A stretch of DNA of 64,000 bases. Source: Pararhizobium qamdonense (GTDB lineage Bacteria > Pseudomonadota > Alphaproteobacteria > Rhizobiales > Rhizobiaceae). The DNA is taken from contig NZ_CP119566.1 in the NCBI RefSeq assembly GCF_029277445.1, positions 3,350,001-3,414,000 on the forward strand. The letters run 5' to 3'. The position numbers were made by a program, and so were the translations under genes. The notes beneath the pieces are model-generated. The model searched no databases, had not been told where the DNA came from, and saw only the letters and a list, made by a program, of their open reading frames with translations. Positions 9,376 to 18,445 of this stretch are shown in pieces (position 1 is the stretch's first letter; every line of letters begins with the position of its first letter).

Positions 9376-9408
9376 CAAAAAGTGCGCCAATCATAGGAGT
9401 GGCGCACT
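9376..9408 (-). terminator. rpoZ terminator
   Basis: On the minus strand, arms AGTGCGCCA and TGGCGCACT (top 9381-9389 and 9400-9408) enclose a 10-nt loop and are followed by TTTTTGTTTT. This is a strong intrinsic terminator between rpoZ and rsh, implying that rsh has its own promoter or depends on readthrough. Confidence 0.8.
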
Positions 9409-9503
9409 GCTTTGCAAATACCGGCGCCGCGCGAATTCCAAACGAAAACGCGGCATTGCATCAGAGCAGCGCGTCCGGCCGCAAGGCCAGACACCGCATT
9501 GGC

Positions 9504-9911
9504 TCAATAATCGTCGCTTTTTTCCGGCGGAACCAGGCCTTCGATGCCGGCCAGCAGCTCTTCTTCCGACATACGGTCGAAGGTGACGACTTCCGGCTGA
9601 TCGTCTTCGCCCGACTGATCGGCAAAAACGGATGCAGCATCGCCGCTGATCATCGAAGCCGGATCGGGCTCGGGCTCATCGACTTCGACATGCTTCTGCA
9701 GCGAGTGGATCAAGTCTTCCTTCAGATCGCCCGGCGACAGCGTCTCATCGGCGATTTCGCGCAGCGCCACGACGGGGTTCTTGTCGTTGTCGCGATCGAT
9801 GGTGATGGCAGCGCCCTGCGAGATCAGGCGGGCACGGTGGCTTGCCAGAAGCACAAGCTCGAAACGGTTATCGACTTTGTCGATGCAATCTTCAACGGTG
9901 ACGCGGGCCAT
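9504..9911 (-). CDS. rpoZ: RNA polymerase omega subunit
   Basis: Small RNA polymerase subunit that aids beta-prime folding and assembly; 135 residues. The N-terminal core [20 protein letters not shown] and the [13 protein letters not shown] region are diagnostic. The acidic C-terminal tail (residues about 75-135) is long, as is usual in alphaproteobacteria. The ATG at 9911 has an AAAGGA Shine-Dalgarno. Omega is linked to ppGpp sensing in other proteobacteria, which fits its position beside rsh. Confidence 0.95.
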   Translation of the reverse strand: MARVTVEDCIDKVDNRFELVLLASHRARLISQGAAITIDRDNDKNPVVALREIADETLSPGDLKEDLIHSLQKHVEVDEPEPDPASMISGDAASVFADQSGEDDQPEVVTFDRMSEEELLAGIEGLVPPEKSDDY

Positions 9912-10496
9912 TGCCTGTCCTTTGGATCTCAAGAGCGCAACTCAAATCACGGATGCCGTTCGACAACCCGTTGCTGCGCCGATTAACAACACCGGAACCC
10001 GCCCAGCCGTCGGCTTGACGGTATGCACGGCTCCGATTTCAGGAATTAACCTGCCCGATACAATCAAACCCACATAAATTCAAGTTTTTCCTGCAATGGG
10101 GAAAAAGATATCCGGAAATCCGTGCGGAACGCGCGGCTGCGATAAAATTAAAATCCGGTAACCACGGCGCATCGATTGGCTTTGACATCTGCCGAAATGA
10201 TGATTGAATATCGCTAACCCCTGATGGGCCATGGAGAAATTGACATTCGCGCCGATGCCGCCCGGCCCCGCCCATCAGAAAAAAAATCTAAACAAAGCCG
10301 GATCTCTCTTATTTCTGGCAAAAAACTGCGAGAAATAGCTATTCCAAGCGCAATTTTCTTAGACTAAAGCGAATGCTGGCTTTAGAAAGCTGGAATATGA
10401 TGAAATCTTAATGTATTCGGACTGTTCTGCCGCAAGGACGTTTATACTCGCCTGGGTTGAAAACAAAAAACATTGAGACAACAAAAAGGAATTACG
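9912..10496 (+). other. intergenic region between rpoZ and NYN gene
   Basis: A 585-bp AT-richer spacer between divergent genes; no coding frame is convincing. A dyad of CTGATGGGC with GCCCATCAG lies near 10220-10280 around a loop of about 40 nt, but no T tract follows on either strand. TATACT at 10443-10448 could be a -10 element for the NYN gene, without a clear -35. An unannotated small RNA is possible but not supported. Confidence 0.4.
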
Positions 10497-11075
10497 ATGT
10501 TCGACCCACGCGAAAAAATCGCGCTCTTTATCGATGGGGCCAACTTGTACGCCGCTTCGAAAAGCCTTGGTTTCGACATTGATTATCGCAAGCTTCTCAA
10601 AGCCTTCCAGAAGCGGGGTTACCTGCTTCGGGCGTATTATTACACGGCGCTGATCGAAGACCAGGAATATTCATCAATCCGGCCATTGATCGACTGGCTA
10701 GACTATAACGGTTACAAGGTTGTGACAAAGCCGGCCAAGGAATTCACTGATTCTCTCGGCCGCCGCAAGATCAAAGGCAACATGGACATCGAATTGGCCA
10801 TCGATGCGATGGAACAGTCCGAAACCGTGGATCACCTGGTGATCTTTTCCGGCGACGGCGATTTCACCACGCTGGTGGAAGCGCTGCAGCGCAAGGGCCG
10901 CAAGGTTTCCGTCGTCTCCACCATGTCGACGCAACCCCCCATGATCGCCGACGATCTGCGCCGCCAGGCCGACCATTTCATTGAGCTTGTGAGCCTGAAA
11001 GCCGAAGTCGGCCGCGACCCTTCGGAACGCCCCGTGCGGGTGACGGAGCCGGTCCACGACGAATTCCACGATTGA
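10497..11075 (+). CDS. NYN-domain (LabA/DUF88-like) protein
   Basis: Protein of 192 residues with a PIN-like NYN fold. It starts FDPREKIALFIDGANLYAAS, with the first acidic residue in FIDGAN; the second cluster is NMDIELAIDAME and the third is IFSGDGDFTTLVEAL. These aspartates form the expected metal-binding site of NYN nucleases, so an RNase role is plausible. Substrate and pathway are unknown. The ATG at 10497 follows AAAAAGGA. It is monocistronic, ended by a strong terminator shared with smpB. Confidence 0.85.
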   Translation: MFDPREKIALFIDGANLYAASKSLGFDIDYRKLLKAFQKRGYLLRAYYYTALIEDQEYSSIRPLIDWLDYNGYKVVTKPAKEFTDSLGRRKIKGNMDIELAIDAMEQSETVDHLVIFSGDGDFTTLVEALQRKGRKVSVVSTMSTQPPMIADDLRRQADHFIELVSLKAEVGRDPSERPVRVTEPVHDEFHD

Positions 11076-11080
11076 CATCA

Positions 11081-11118
11081 AAAAGGACCGGCTGATCATC
11101 CAGCCGGTCCTTTTTTTT
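11081..11118. terminator. bidirectional terminator between NYN gene and smpB
   Basis: A perfect 14-bp stem (11081-11094 with 11101-11114) and 6-nt loop, with T residues after the stem on the plus strand and A residues before it. It can terminate both the NYN gene and the converging smpB transcript. Confidence 0.9.
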
Positions 11119-11141
11119 AATATGCGAATGCGGCTTGCCGC

Positions 11142-11618
11142 TTAGCGATCCTTCAGCAACCGGCTCTTCTGCCGGTTCCAGTCGCGTTCCTTTTCGGTCT
11201 CGCGCTTGTCGTGCAGCTTCTTGCCCTTGCCCAATGCCAGTTCCAGTTTCGCCCTGCCCTGATCGTTGAAATAGATCTTGAGCGGGATGAGCGTCATGCC
11301 GTCGCGGTTGATCGCGCTTTGCAGCCGGTGGGCTTCCCGTTTGGACAGGAGAAGCTTGCGGCGGCGGCGCGGCTCGTGGTTGAAACGGTTGGCCTGCAGA
11401 TATTCCGGCAGATAGGAATTGATCAGCCACATCTCGCCACCCTCGTCGGTGGCGTAGGATTCGGCGATATTGGCTTTGCCTTCGCGCAGCGACTTGACCT
11501 CGGTGCCGGTCAAAACCAGACCGGCCTCGTAGGTATCCATGATCTCGTAATTGAAGCGGGCCTTCCGGTTCTCCGCGACAATTTTCTTGACCACACGCTG
11601 GCTGCCCTTCGGTGCCAT
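11142..11618 (-). CDS. smpB: SsrA-binding protein SmpB
   Basis: tmRNA partner in trans-translation; 158 residues with the OB-type core ([20 protein letters not shown], then SLREGKANI) and a basic C-terminal tail with the [17 protein letters not shown] motif that enters the ribosomal A site. The start at 11618 shares one base with the dapA stop (TGATG), so translation is coupled to dapA. tmRNA itself is not in this window. Confidence 0.96.
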   Translation of the reverse strand: MAPKGSQRVVKKIVAENRKARFNYEIMDTYEAGLVLTGTEVKSLREGKANIAESYATDEGGEMWLINSYLPEYLQANRFNHEPRRRRKLLLSKREAHRLQSAINRDGMTLIPLKIYFNDQGRAKLELALGKGKKLHDKRETEKERDWNRQKSRLLKDR

Positions 11619-12502
11619 CAGTTGATCAGCCCCGCATGAATAAGGGCCGCATCGATGGCAGCCTCGGTTGCCGGCTCCAAGGTGGACAAAAGCGGCGAAC
11701 GGACGGTGCGGCTCATCTGGCGCAGGCGGTTGAGCGCGTATTTGGCGCCGCACAGGCCAGGCTCCATGAAGATCGCCTTGTGCAACGGCATCAGCTTGTC
11801 CTGGTAGTCAAGCGCAGTTGCATAATCACCGGCAAGCGTGGCTTCCTGGAACTGCGCACACAGGCGCGGCGCCACATTGGCGGTGACCGAGATGCAGCCG
11901 ACGCCGCCATGGGCGTTGAAACCGAGCGCGGTCGCGTCCTCGCCGGACAGTTGTACGAAGCCTGCGCCGCAGGACAGGCGCTGCTCGGAGACGCGCTCGA
12001 TCTTGCCGGTCGCATCCTTGACGCCGATAATCGACGGATACGCCTTGTGCAGGGCGGCCATCGTCTCGACGCTCATATCCACAACCGACCGGCCGGGGAT
12101 ATTATAGATGACAACAGGCAGCTTGATGCTTTCGGCGACAGCGGCAAAATGGGCGAACAGCCCCTTCTGGGTCGGCTTGTTATAATAGGGCGTCACCACC
12201 AGAACGGCGTCTGCGCCGGCTTTTTCGGCATGCTGCGCCAATTCGACAGCCTCTGTCGTGTTGTTGGAGCCGGCGCCGGCGATCACCGGCACGCGCTTGG
12301 CCGCCGTCTCGATGCACAGTTCCACCACACGTTTATGCTCGGCATGGGACAAAGTCGGCGATTCACCGGTCGTGCCGACCGGCACCAGACCGTGACTGCC
12401 TTCGCTGATCTGCCATTCGACATGCGCGGCAAAGCTATCCGTATCCACAGCGCCGGAGGCGGTGAACGGGGTGACGAGTGCGGGAATGGATCCCTTGAAC
12501 AT
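11618..12502 (-). CDS. dapA: 4-hydroxy-tetrahydrodipicolinate synthase
   Basis: Condenses pyruvate with aspartate semialdehyde in lysine and meso-diaminopimelate synthesis; 294 residues in a TIM barrel. Visible motifs are [10 protein letters not shown], the catalytic-tyrosine region [10 protein letters not shown], and the Schiff-base lysine in IIGVKDATG. It precedes smpB with a one-base overlap, an arrangement frequent in Rhizobiales. The ATG at 12502 gives the normal length. Confidence 0.95.
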   Translation of the reverse strand: MFKGSIPALVTPFTASGAVDTDSFAAHVEWQISEGSHGLVPVGTTGESPTLSHAEHKRVVELCIETAAKRVPVIAGAGSNNTTEAVELAQHAEKAGADAVLVVTPYYNKPTQKGLFAHFAAVAESIKLPVVIYNIPGRSVVDMSVETMAALHKAYPSIIGVKDATGKIERVSEQRLSCGAGFVQLSGEDATALGFNAHGGVGCISVTANVAPRLCAQFQEATLAGDYATALDYQDKLMPLHKAIFMEPGLCGAKYALNRLRQMSRTVRSPLLSTLEPATEAAIDAALIHAGLIN

Positions 12503-12801
12503 GCACGACTCCTGACGGCCCGGGAGCTTGAAACCAACCCACGCTTTAGCCGCATTTCATGGTTAGAAAACTGGCGCACCTTAATCATGTGCAATGCCTG
12601 CGGCAAGCTCTCTATCGCGCCATTCGTTGCCGGTTCCCGTCTATTGCGCCGGTTTGAGCGGCAGTTTCGCGCTTTTCAGGGCCGGTCCATGGGCCAGAAT
12701 GGACGCGCCGATATTTATGGGATTGAATGAAAACCGGTAACCTTTCGTTAGCAATTGCATCGCCAAATGAGAGACTGTCAGGGGCAAGCGTGGGGTTCTG
12801 G
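12503..12801. other. divergent spacer between dapA and lytic transglycosylase
   Basis: About 300 bp between divergent start codons. I see no RNA gene or clear repeat. It must hold both promoters, but none stands out by sequence. Confidence 0.4.
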
Positions 12802-14904
12802 ATGCGTGGGCAAATGTTACGCCGCATGATTGCGACGCTCAGCGCGTCGGCCGTGCTGTTCTCGGCCATTTCCGCTTCAGCGCAGGGCCTTCAGGTACCC
12901 TTGCCCCGGTCGAAGCCGCAGGCACTGGTAGGGCAAACGCTGGTGAAGACCGGACGGGCACCCTCCTCCGGTGTTGCAAGTTCCGAGGTTACCGGCTCCA
13001 TCATCTCTGCCACCGCCGCGATCCCGGTCAATTCGAACCTGAAAACCGGCCTTGACGCGCTCTCCAACCGGGATGCGGCAAAAGCCATTCTTGCGCGCGA
13101 CGCCATGGCCAAGGGCACGCTCGACCGGCATATCCTGACCTGGGCGATTGCCACGTCCGGTCAAAAGGGCGTTCCGTCCTATGAGATCGCCGCCGCGCAG
13201 CAGGAATTGAAGGGCTGGCCGGGGCTGAGCGCATTGCGTGCCAATTCCGAACGCGCCATGTACCGCGAAAATCCGGCGCCCGCCGATATTCTCTCCGCGT
13301 TCGGCACGACGCGGCCGGAAACGCCGGATGGCACGATTATTCTGGCGCGGGCTCTGCAGGAGACCGGCGAGCGCAATGCGGCAGCAAAATTGTTGCGCGG
13401 CCTCTGGCTGAAAGATGCGCTCGACACCGATACCGAGACCAAGGTCCTGGCGGAATTTCCAAGCCTTCTGACGGCAGGCGACCACAAGCAGCGCATGGAA
13501 ATGCTGCTCTATCGCGGCCGCCTCGACCAGGCCAGCCGTTTCAGCGATCTCGGCAAGGCGCAATCTTTGTACCGCGCCTGGATCGCCGTTGCCAAGAAGG
13601 CTGCAAATGCGGAGGCTTTGATTGCGGCTGTCGACCGTTCATGGGCCAATGAGCCGGCCTATCTGTTCATCCGGGTCGAATATCTGCGCAAGCAGCAGAA
13701 ATACGAGGAAGCGGCCAAGCTTCTGGCTGGGCTTTCGAAAGACAAGGATGCGCTGGTCAATCCGGGCGAATGGTGGGTGGAACAGCGGATCATCAGCCGG
13801 GGGCTGCTCGACCAGGGCAAATTCAAGGCCGCCTATGCGATCGCGGCAAACCATTCCGCCGTCAATCCGGCCGATATTGTCGATGCCGAATTCCATGCCG
13901 GCTGGTATGCTCTGCGGGGTCTGAAGGACGCGCCAACCGCCGCGCAGCACTTCCAACGCATCCTGCAGGCCTCCAACCGGCCGATTTCGGTTTCGCGCGC
14001 CTGGTATTGGCTGGGGCGCGCTGCCGAAGCCGGCGCTCCCGGCGATGCACAGGATTATTTTGCCAAGGCAGCAACGCTTCCCGGCACCTTTTACGGGCAG
14101 CTTGCCGCAGCGAAGCTCGGGCGCAAGGGGCTGAATGTCACCTATCCATCGCCGTCAAGCGACGATCGCGCCCGGTTCGAGGGCCGCGAGGCGGTGCAGG
14201 CGATCGCACGGCTAGAGGCGGCGGGGCATGGCTGGCGGGCTGACAATCTCTACCGGGCGCTGGCCGACGAGCTGACGAGCCCGGGAGAACTCGCCATTCT
14301 TTCGGCGCGCGCGGAAAAAGCCGGTGGCCATCAACTGTCGCTGCAGATCGGCAAGATTGCCTTCGGCCGCGGCATCGACGTTGCGGCCCTTGCCTTCCCG
14401 ATCGGCGTCATTCCGGCCAATGCCAATATCAGCGGTGCGGGCAAGGCACTCGCCTATGCCATCGCCCGCCAGGAAAGCGCGTTCAATCCGGCGGCGATCT
14501 CGCCGGCCAATGCGCGCGGACTATTGCAGATCCTGCCGGGAACGGCCAAGGGTGTTGCCGGGCGGCACGGCCTTGCCTATTCCCAGGAACGCCTGACGAC
14601 CGACACCGCCTATAATGCCACGCTCGGCGCGCATTATCTCGGAGAACAGATCGACGATTTCGGCGGCTCCTACATTCTGACCTTCATCGCCTATAATGCC
14701 GGTCCCCGCCGCGTGCCGGACTGGATCAACCGCTATGGCGACCCGCGCGGCAAATCGATCGACGACGTCGTCGATTGGATCGAGCGCATTCCCTTTGCCG
14801 AAACCCGCAACTATGTGCAGCGGGTCATGGAGAATTATCAGGTCTACAAATCAAGGCTCGGACAAACTGCCGATATCGTCCAGGATCTGCGCGTAGGGCG
14901 TTAG
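12802..14904 (+). CDS. soluble lytic murein transglycosylase
   Basis: Periplasmic enzyme of about 700 residues cutting the MurNAc-GlcNAc bond to 1,6-anhydro products. A Sec signal peptide ends at ASA-QG. A long alpha-helical TPR-like superhelix follows (residues roughly 80-520), then a C-terminal SLT domain with catalytic Glu in RQESAFNPAAIS and the motifs ARGLLQILPGTA and FIAYNAGP. Architecture matches Slt70. The start is uncertain: in-frame ATGs occur at 12727, 12802, 12814 and 12826, and 12802 gives a normal signal peptide. Confidence 0.9.
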   Translation: MRGQMLRRMIATLSASAVLFSAISASAQGLQVPLPRSKPQALVGQTLVKTGRAPSSGVASSEVTGSIISATAAIPVNSNLKTGLDALSNRDAAKAILARDAMAKGTLDRHILTWAIATSGQKGVPSYEIAAAQQELKGWPGLSALRANSERAMYRENPAPADILSAFGTTRPETPDGTIILARALQETGERNAAAKLLRGLWLKDALDTDTETKVLAEFPSLLTAGDHKQRMEMLLYRGRLDQASRFSDLGKAQSLYRAWIAVAKKAANAEALIAAVDRSWANEPAYLFIRVEYLRKQQKYEEAAKLLAGLSKDKDALVNPGEWWVEQRIISRGLLDQGKFKAAYAIAANHSAVNPADIVDAEFHAGWYALRGLKDAPTAAQHFQRILQASNRPISVSRAWYWLGRAAEAGAPGDAQDYFAKAATLPGTFYGQLAAAKLGRKGLNVTYPSPSSDDRARFEGREAVQAIARLEAAGHGWRADNLYRALADELTSPGELAILSARAEKAGGHQLSLQIGKIAFGRGIDVAALAFPIGVIPANANISGAGKALAYAIARQESAFNPAAISPANARGLLQILPGTAKGVAGRHGLAYSQERLTTDTAYNATLGAHYLGEQIDDFGGSYILTFIAYNAGPRRVPDWINRYGDPRGKSIDDVVDWIERIPFAETRNYVQRVMENYQVYKSRLGQTADIVQDLRVGR

Positions 14905-14949
14905 CAGGCTGCTGACAAACCCTGTTGACGCTTGTTTGACGAGAGCGAT

Positions 14950-15101
14950 ACCCCACTCTCCGTCATCCTCGCCCTTGTGGCGGGGATCCAGCGACCCGAC
15001 GTCCGTCGGGTCAAAAGACTCTTTCAGCTCAAGGACTTGAGCTGGCTGAATCCCCACCACAAGCCCTCGGGTTAAACCCGAGGGGGGATGAGGGGATTTT
15101 G
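14950..15101. repeat. nested palindromic intergenic repeat
   Basis: Three small perfect dyads lie in a row: GACCCGACG/CGTCGGGTC (14993-15012), CAGCTCAAG/CTTGAGCTG (15025-15044) and CCCTCGGGTT/AACCCGAGGG (15064-15084). An 18-nt outer arm at 14974-14991 is matched in inverse at 15046-15063 with two mismatches. The sequence resembles the dispersed extragenic palindromes typical of Rhizobiaceae intergenic regions. It sits after the lytic transglycosylase stop and may stabilise or end that mRNA. The rest of the 375-nt spacer shows nothing else. Confidence 0.7.
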
Positions 15102-15279
15102 CAGCTCGCGCAATTTCCCAAATGGACTGCAAAATTCCGGGAATATGCTTTGTCAGCATCCTGTTAGAGCACTCAAGCTGGGACAGCCCTGAACAGCATA
15201 AAGCACAAAGTCCGCCGTCCCTCTTTCAGGTCCGGCGTTAGCCGCTATGCTTCTCCCCATATGTGCGAAGGGAGACATC

Positions 15280-16170
15280 GTGACGAACGGGATCAGCTTT
15301 CAGGAACACCGGTTTTCATCCAGCGACGGATTGCAGCTTTATGCGCGCGATTATGGCCGTGCCGATCCGCAAACGGCGGCATCGCTGCCCGTCGTTTGCC
15401 TGCCGGGCCTCAGCCGTAACAGCCGTGATTTTCATCGTCTGGCAATGCAGCTTTCAACCCATCCGCAGCGCCCACGCCGCGTCATCGCGCTGGATTATCG
15501 CGGGCGCGGGTTTTCGGACTGGGACACGGACAAAAGCCGGTACCAGCTTCCCGTGGAGGCGCAAGATGTCCTCAGCGCCTGCGAAAATCTTGGTATTGCA
15601 AAGGCAATCTTCATCGGCACGTCCCGCGGCGGCCTGATCCTGCATTTTCTTGCCGCCATGCGGCCCGCCCTGCTTACAGGCATCGTGCTCAACGACATCG
15701 GACCCGTCATCGAAATCGCCGGATTGCTGCAGATCCGGCACTATCTGCAGGCGCAGCAGCCGTTGCAATCCTTTGAACAGGCGATCGAAAGCCTGAAAAG
15801 GACGCATGGTGCGGCCTTCCCTGCCCTTGATGATGACGACTGGGCAGATATGGCGCAGGCGATTTTCCGGGAGAAAGACGGTGTCATCACCGCCGATTTC
15901 GATCCGGCCCTCATCGAGCCGTTGAAGGGCATCGACGCAGACACTCAAGTGCCCGATCTCTGGACGCTTTACCAAGGCTTTCAGACAATGCCGCTGATGG
16001 TGATCAGGGGTGAAAATTCGAACATCCTGTCAGAAGCCACCGTCTTAGAGATGGGAAAACGGCATCCGGGCCTGAAAGTGGTCACCGCTGCGGGCCAAGG
16101 ACATGCACCGCTGCTACACCGGCCGGATCTGCTGACGAACATGACCGCATTCATCGACGGGATTGCCTAA
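15280..16170 (+). CDS. alpha/beta hydrolase
   Basis: Predicted cytosolic serine hydrolase of 296 residues. The oxyanion-hole region is VVCLPGLSRNSRDF, the nucleophile elbow is GTSRGG with Ser115, and the catalytic His is in AGQGHAPLL near the C-terminus. Substrate is unknown; the family includes haloperoxidase-like and ester or lactone hydrolases. I prefer the GTG at 15280 because AAGGGAGA lies at ideal spacing; an ATG at 15247 in frame lacks a Shine-Dalgarno. It converges on the porin gene. Confidence 0.85.
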   Translation: MTNGISFQEHRFSSSDGLQLYARDYGRADPQTAASLPVVCLPGLSRNSRDFHRLAMQLSTHPQRPRRVIALDYRGRGFSDWDTDKSRYQLPVEAQDVLSACENLGIAKAIFIGTSRGGLILHFLAAMRPALLTGIVLNDIGPVIEIAGLLQIRHYLQAQQPLQSFEQAIESLKRTHGAAFPALDDDDWADMAQAIFREKDGVITADFDPALIEPLKGIDADTQVPDLWTLYQGFQTMPLMVIRGENSNILSEATVLEMGKRHPGLKVVTAAGQGHAPLLHRPDLLTNMTAFIDGIA

Positions 16171-16220
16171 GAGCACCGCCCTATAGACTGCTTCAAACTC
16201 TAGACTCAATGGCAAAACGC

Positions 16221-16249
16221 AAAAAAGCCCGGTCTTTCGACCGGGCTTT
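16221..16249 (-). terminator. porin 1 terminator
   Basis: A perfect 11-bp stem, AAAGCCCGGTC with GACCGGGCTTT (top 16224-16249), and a 4-nt loop that reads GAAA on the minus strand. Six T residues follow the stem there. This is a strong terminator for porin 1. Confidence 0.9.
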
Positions 16250-16274
16250 CCATCACTGATATAAAAATCAGAGA

Positions 16275-17294
16275 TTAGAAGTCGCGCTGCAGACGAACGA
16301 AACCTCTCCACTGGCTGTCCGAAGCACCGGTCAGGCCATTGCCAGCTTCGTCAGCGTCTGTGTAGCTAACAGTTGCGAGCGAACGGAGGCCTTCAGTGAT
16401 CTGGTAGCCAGCCGTCAGGCCAACGCGCCATGCATCAACGTTTACGAAGTCAACATCGCCGAAGTACTGAGCCGACGGGGTGATGAAGAGCTTGTCAGTA
16501 GCCTGGATCTTGTATTCAGCATAAGCCGACCACTCGGAAACGTCCCAGTAGTAGTTGGCGTCTGTTGCGTAGATACCAGCGATGCCGAGCGTGCCCGGGC
16601 CGATGTCAGCAGTGACGATCGCACGGAATGCAGCTTCTTCAGCGTTGAAGTCGTAGCTGCCGATGATCGTAGCCTTAACGCCACCGAGGCTGAAGCCGAT
16701 GAGACCGCCAGCGCCGATATCGTCGTTGCCGTTGTCGCCTGTACCAAAGAGGGCAGTTGCGCCTTCGAGTTCTTCAACAGCAACACCAACCTGGAACGTG
16801 CCACCATCGTAGGTGTAACGAATACCGTTGAGCGATGTGTCGTTCGAGGACAGAACGTCAGCTTCGCCGTTCAGATCGGCGTCCCACCATGTGTAGTAGT
16901 TACCAACGTCGAAGCCAGCAATGCTGATCCAGGCTGCGTCGAGGTAAACGCCATCATCCTGCTCGGCATTGATAACGATAGCCGAAGAAAGCGCACCATA
17001 TTCAGTGTCGTTCTTGGCTTCGAATACCAGCTGACCGCGGGTGAAGGCATTCAGGTCCGTGCTGTCATCGCTGAAGCCGTTTTCCTTGTATTCCAACTGT
17101 GTACGGACATAACCGCTGATCTTCAGGCAGGTTTCCGTGCCCGGGATGTAGAAGTAGCCTGTGCCGAATGCGTCGCAAACGCGAACGTATTCCAAAGGCT
17201 CCGGCTCAGCAGCTACGATTGCGTCAGCTGCCTGGGCGCCGGATACTGCTGCGAGAGCTGCAGCGGAGCCGAGAAGAAGGCTCTTGATGTTCAT
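16275..17294 (-). CDS. RopA-type outer membrane porin (porin 1)
   Basis: Outer-membrane beta-barrel channel of the alphaproteobacterial Porin_2 family; 339 residues. The signal peptide MNIKSLLLGSAAALAAVSGA precedes QAADAIV. The mature N-terminus has the conserved PLEYVRVCDAFGTGYFYIPG with two cysteines, and the protein ends in LQRDF with the terminal Phe needed for barrel assembly. It is nearly identical to porin 2 in the first 90 residues and diverges mainly in surface-loop regions. The AUG and Shine-Dalgarno lie in a perfect hairpin. RopA1/RopA2 pairs are known in Rhizobium. Confidence 0.93.
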   Translation of the reverse strand: MNIKSLLLGSAAALAAVSGAQAADAIVAAEPEPLEYVRVCDAFGTGYFYIPGTETCLKISGYVRTQLEYKENGFSDDSTDLNAFTRGQLVFEAKNDTEYGALSSAIVINAEQDDGVYLDAAWISIAGFDVGNYYTWWDADLNGEADVLSSNDTSLNGIRYTYDGGTFQVGVAVEELEGATALFGTGDNGNDDIGAGGLIGFSLGGVKATIIGSYDFNAEEAAFRAIVTADIGPGTLGIAGIYATDANYYWDVSEWSAYAEYKIQATDKLFITPSAQYFGDVDFVNVDAWRVGLTAGYQITEGLRSLATVSYTDADEAGNGLTGASDSQWRGFVRLQRDF

Positions 17295-17316
17295 TTCTGA
17301 CCTCCAGTCAGAAATG
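17292..17316 (-). promoter_or_regulatory. start-codon hairpin of porin 1
   Basis: On the mRNA, CATTTCTGAC pairs perfectly over 10 bp with GTCAGAAATG. The 3' arm ends in the porin AUG, and the 5-nt loop TGGAG plus the first stem base forms the Shine-Dalgarno. Folding would sequester both. At porin 2 the equivalent stem is only about 7 bp with one G-U pair, because the sequence diverges just upstream. Confidence 0.65.
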
Positions 17317-17328
17317 CCTCGTCCCAGC

Positions 17329-17379
17329 GCGTTTGGCCTTCCCTCCACAACCCCGACCAGTTCCGGGAAGGCCAAACGC
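17329..17379. repeat. 15-bp perfect inverted repeat between recombinase and porin 1
   Basis: GCGTTTGGCCTTCCC at 17329-17343 is perfectly inverted at 17365-17379 with a 21-nt spacer. It lies between the recombinase stop and the porin 1 start. No T tract follows on the minus strand, so it is a poor intrinsic terminator. A recombination site, protein-binding dyad or processing hairpin is possible. Porin 2 has no counterpart. Confidence 0.7.
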
Positions 17380-17396
17380 TCGCCGACTTTGCGCGC

Positions 17397-18326
17397 TTAT
17401 TTATGCCGCTCTAATATCGGGACGCAGACATCCAGATCGTGAGAGGCAAGGTGTGCATATCTCATGGTCATCTGAAGAGTTTGGTGACCGAGCCACATCT
17501 GGACACGGCGGATGTCAATGCCGCCTCGTACCAGTCTCGAAGCGCAGGTGTGGCGAAGCACGTGAGGAACAACGTCGTTATCGGTCGCCAAGCCCACTTC
17601 CATCTTTGCTTGGTTCCATACAGCACGGAATTGCTGCTGATCGATCGTGACGAAGGGACCGATCTGTTGGGGGCGCCGAGCGACTGACAAGGCGGCGCGC
17701 GACGTCAAAGGAACTGACCGGCTTCTACCGGACTTAGTGACCCAGAATGTCACGCGATCATCATTAATATCGTTCCACCGCAAGCTGATCGCCTCACCCA
17801 GGCGCGCGCCCGTGTCAACCAGGAAGACACAAAAGCGATGATAGTGTTCAGAATGGCGCTCGATCGCGGCAAAAAGCCGATCCTCCTCGTCATATTCGAG
17901 AAAGCGGATACGGCCAGATTTCTCTTTTTGCCGCCTAAACTCGGGTAAACTGTGGATCTCTCCCATTTTAAACGCCTTCCGCAACAGCTTGCTCAGTGCA
18001 GCCATCTTCCGATTGATGGTGGCATTACTGTTGCCGCGTTTGCGAAGTGAGGCGATCAGGCTATCGAGCATTTCGTCAGTGAATACCGAGAACTCAGGCG
18101 TAACCAGCAGAGTGTGGAGTTCATATATAAAGGCCGTCACATTATATTTGTGAGAACCTGGCTCCCAGAGCAGATCTCCGTACCGCTCGAAGAGCAGCTT
18201 GAGAGATACGCTTTCTACCGGTTTGGCGAGGCGGCCGACAGCGAATTGGTAATGGAGACTGTAGGCTCCGATACCTGCGCTTCCAAAGTCGGCGTTGCCG
18301 CCTGCTTTGTCTCGATCTCGGCTCAA
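17397..18326 (-). CDS. tyrosine recombinase/phage-type integrase
   Basis: Site-specific recombinase of 309 residues. An N-terminal SAM-like core-binding domain spans about 40-130. The catalytic domain has Arg175 (TGARLGEAI), Lys198, His255 and Arg258 (HVLRHTCASR), His281 (WLGH) and nucleophile Tyr290 (MRYAH), all present, so it is probably active. The start is TTG at 18326, preceded by GGAGGA at 6 nt; no ATG exists in this frame near the N-terminus. It sits between two porin paralogs on the same strand with no other mobile genes nearby, so it is either an orphan integrase or a locus-specific recombinase. Confidence 0.88.
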   Translation of the reverse strand: MSRDRDKAGGNADFGSAGIGAYSLHYQFAVGRLAKPVESVSLKLLFERYGDLLWEPGSHKYNVTAFIYELHTLLVTPEFSVFTDEMLDSLIASLRKRGNSNATINRKMAALSKLLRKAFKMGEIHSLPEFRRQKEKSGRIRFLEYDEEDRLFAAIERHSEHYHRFCVFLVDTGARLGEAISLRWNDINDDRVTFWVTKSGRSRSVPLTSRAALSVARRPQQIGPFVTIDQQQFRAVWNQAKMEVGLATDNDVVPHVLRHTCASRLVRGGIDIRRVQMWLGHQTLQMTMRYAHLASHDLDVCVPILERHK

Positions 18327-18445
18327 TGAACATCCTCCAAGGAGGAGACAATTCAAAGACTGCCGCGATCTGTATTCAATTCACAACCTGCATCGAACGG
18401 ATCGTCAAACGCTGCACCGTCAACAACAGTTACCTAAAAGCAACA

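Noticed and set aside
6916..9396. Very long open frame (over 800 codons) on the plus strand
   Set aside because: It lies antisense to rsh, has no recognisable domain, and its composition reflects the high-GC codon bias of the opposite strand.
10220..10280. Dyad CTGATGGGC/GCCCATCAG as an intrinsic terminator or small RNA
   Set aside because: Loop of about 40 nt, and the adenine run after it gives no T tract downstream of the stem on either strand.
18142..18333. ATG frame with GGAGG immediately before it at the recombinase 5' end
   Set aside because: The Shine-Dalgarno would touch the ATG, the translation is Arg-rich with no domain, and the TTG at 18326 in the recombinase frame has ideal spacing.
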